Shown in pieces: positions 62,601 to 64,000 of a DNA stretch of 64,000 bases (position 1 is the first letter of the stretch; each line of letters begins with the position of its first letter). The position numbers and the translations under genes were made by a program. The notes under the pieces were generated by a model, which saw only the letters and a program-made list of their open reading frames with translations, ran no database searches and was not told where the DNA came from. The DNA is taken from the NCBI GenBank assembly GCA_022577435.1, contig JAKOON010000007.1:1198001-1262000 (forward strand), written 5' to 3'. Source of the stretch: Embiotoca jacksoni (lineage: Eukaryota > Chordata > Actinopteri > Embiotocidae).

Positions 62601-64000
62601 CATGATGCTACTTCTTCTTTAAGAATAGTCAAAACTCCAGAAACAAGCATGAAATAAATGAATGATTTCATCTGACTACACACTGATCAAGCTCTGTCAC
62701 AGTTGATCCTCACTGAAACCCTTTTCCTTGGTACTCATCCCTCTGAACAGAATACCAGATTATTCACCGTTATGTATTCAAACTTTCATCCGCTGGATTC
62801 TGCTACTGATGCTGTTCACCAACATTGCAAAAAAACTTCACCGTCACACCCATGTGAGCCGGTGGTTTTGGTTTACACCCATTCTTTTGTAGATAATGAC
62901 AAAGAGACGATAAAATCTCGACATGTTCTACTTTCCAATCAGTGACTCTGCCGAAAAACCTGGTGCTGCTGACAGACCCCACCTGCACGCGACCATCATG
63001 GTAAATTTCATGGCCTGATAACACCAATTTGGTAGAGCATCTGCTCACCTGTCAGCATTGTAAGATCTATGAATTAAAGTGACAAAGAAGGAACAATTAT
63101 TTGGCAGCCGCTAACAGAAGAAGTCGGTGCAGGTCTTGTGTTTGGCAGTGTTCAGTGTGGACACTGGCAACCAACCTGGGAAATGGTGAAATGTGATATG
63201 CAGCCAAGAAACATGGTGCTGTGCCAGTTTAACTGATGGGGAAACCAGCCTGCTGTCCTCATCCGGTCGCACCCATGGGTATTTTCCACTCACCCAGAGA
63301 GCGTGTCCTTCTCACTTCCTGCTGTGTCTGGGGGTGGATGGCATGTGTATCCACCTGCATTACACCTTTCTCCCAAAACTCCATGCTGACAGGTGAGAAA
63401 AAGTGGATCCCCAGGCCAACAAGAATTGGCAGTCACACACATGATAATACAGGGAACTGGCTAACTCAGAGGAAAAGCGGCTCAATGTAAAAACGGAATT
63501 CATTTTTGCACAATGACTGGAGTACACCACGCCAAGTCGCTCAATGCTTTATATGTAAATCTAAATGATTTTATGGTAAATAATTCATAAATATGTTTGC
63601 CAATCTGCCCTTCAAAGACAGCCACTGAGTAGTGAGAATTTAAGTTTTTAATATGGTCCTGTTATTTTGTTCAAGATAATTAAAACGTCAGACATGTTTT
63701 TTGGATATCCAATGAAAGTTTCCTTCGAATGTTCAAAATGTTCAAAAGGCTTTTCAGAATTAAATGTCCAGATGTTAGACCTGTAAATGATATTCACAAT
63801 TATCCCAAAGAAAAAAAGATAGTTGTTTTTAACATGAAAATAAAAGAGCAGAAGAAGTGCTGTTCACTGAGTCCAGGCATTGTACAGATGAATGGAAACT
63901 GAACACTGAGGAAGGTATCATTATCTAAACTCTACTTTCATATGATGATTTTATTGTGCTCAATACGGAAAGCACTGATGTTCCACTGACTGCAGTACGA
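59691..64000. other. Spacer with no recognised gene, to the right edge
   Basis: No gene is supported. A GC-richer part at about 61150-61530 gives overlapping frames on both strands without recognisable domains. A T tract lies at 60916-60931. The remaining DNA is AT-rich and unremarkable. Confidence 0.55.

Overview
The window is nuclear DNA of a ray-finned (teleost) fish. Two multi-exon genes have GT/AG introns and encode vertebrate-type proteins. There is a Sleeping Beauty-like Tc1 transposon of the kind found in fish and amphibians. Several dispersed repeats look like families I remember from teleost genomes, and long CA/GT arrays and homopolymers are frequent. No bacterial, phage or organelle genes, CRISPR arrays or rRNA genes were seen. 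Gene models were assembled by eye from reading frames and splice sites.

Positions 1-12640 hold two divergently transcribed genes. On the minus strand are the first nine coding exons of tmem144 (3572 down to 236), which runs off the left edge. It encodes a multi-pass protein of the drug/metabolite-transporter type, a putative sugar transporter. About 1.2 kb away on the plus strand is a complete four-coding-exon gene, gask1b (formerly FAM198B), encoding a 529-residue type II Golgi protein related to the Fam20/four-jointed secretory kinases. The same two genes are neighbours in human (4q32.1, from memory), so this is an old syntenic pair. Nothing shows a shared biochemical pathway; what they share is a spacer that probably holds both promoters.

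Positions 12641-64000 form a gene-poor stretch of more than 50 kb. It contains the gask1b 3' UTR, a nearly complete Tc1 element (26806-28422) with 151-bp identical ends and a one-base frameshift in the transposase, recognisable dispersed repeats (some present twice), a tRNA-SINE-like remnant, a 25-bp inverted repeat around TA tracts, a CpG-dense block, a possible ETS/CRE promoter, CTCF-like motifs, and several repeat-poor segments that could be conserved noncoding elements. Open frames here are short, often low-complexity, and were not called as genes.

No previously undescribed biological system was found. The most checkable points are an Asn where Fam20-type kinases carry a metal-binding Asp in gask1b, an N-terminal signal-like exon in tmem144, and the transposon's identical outer ends beside diverged inner ends.
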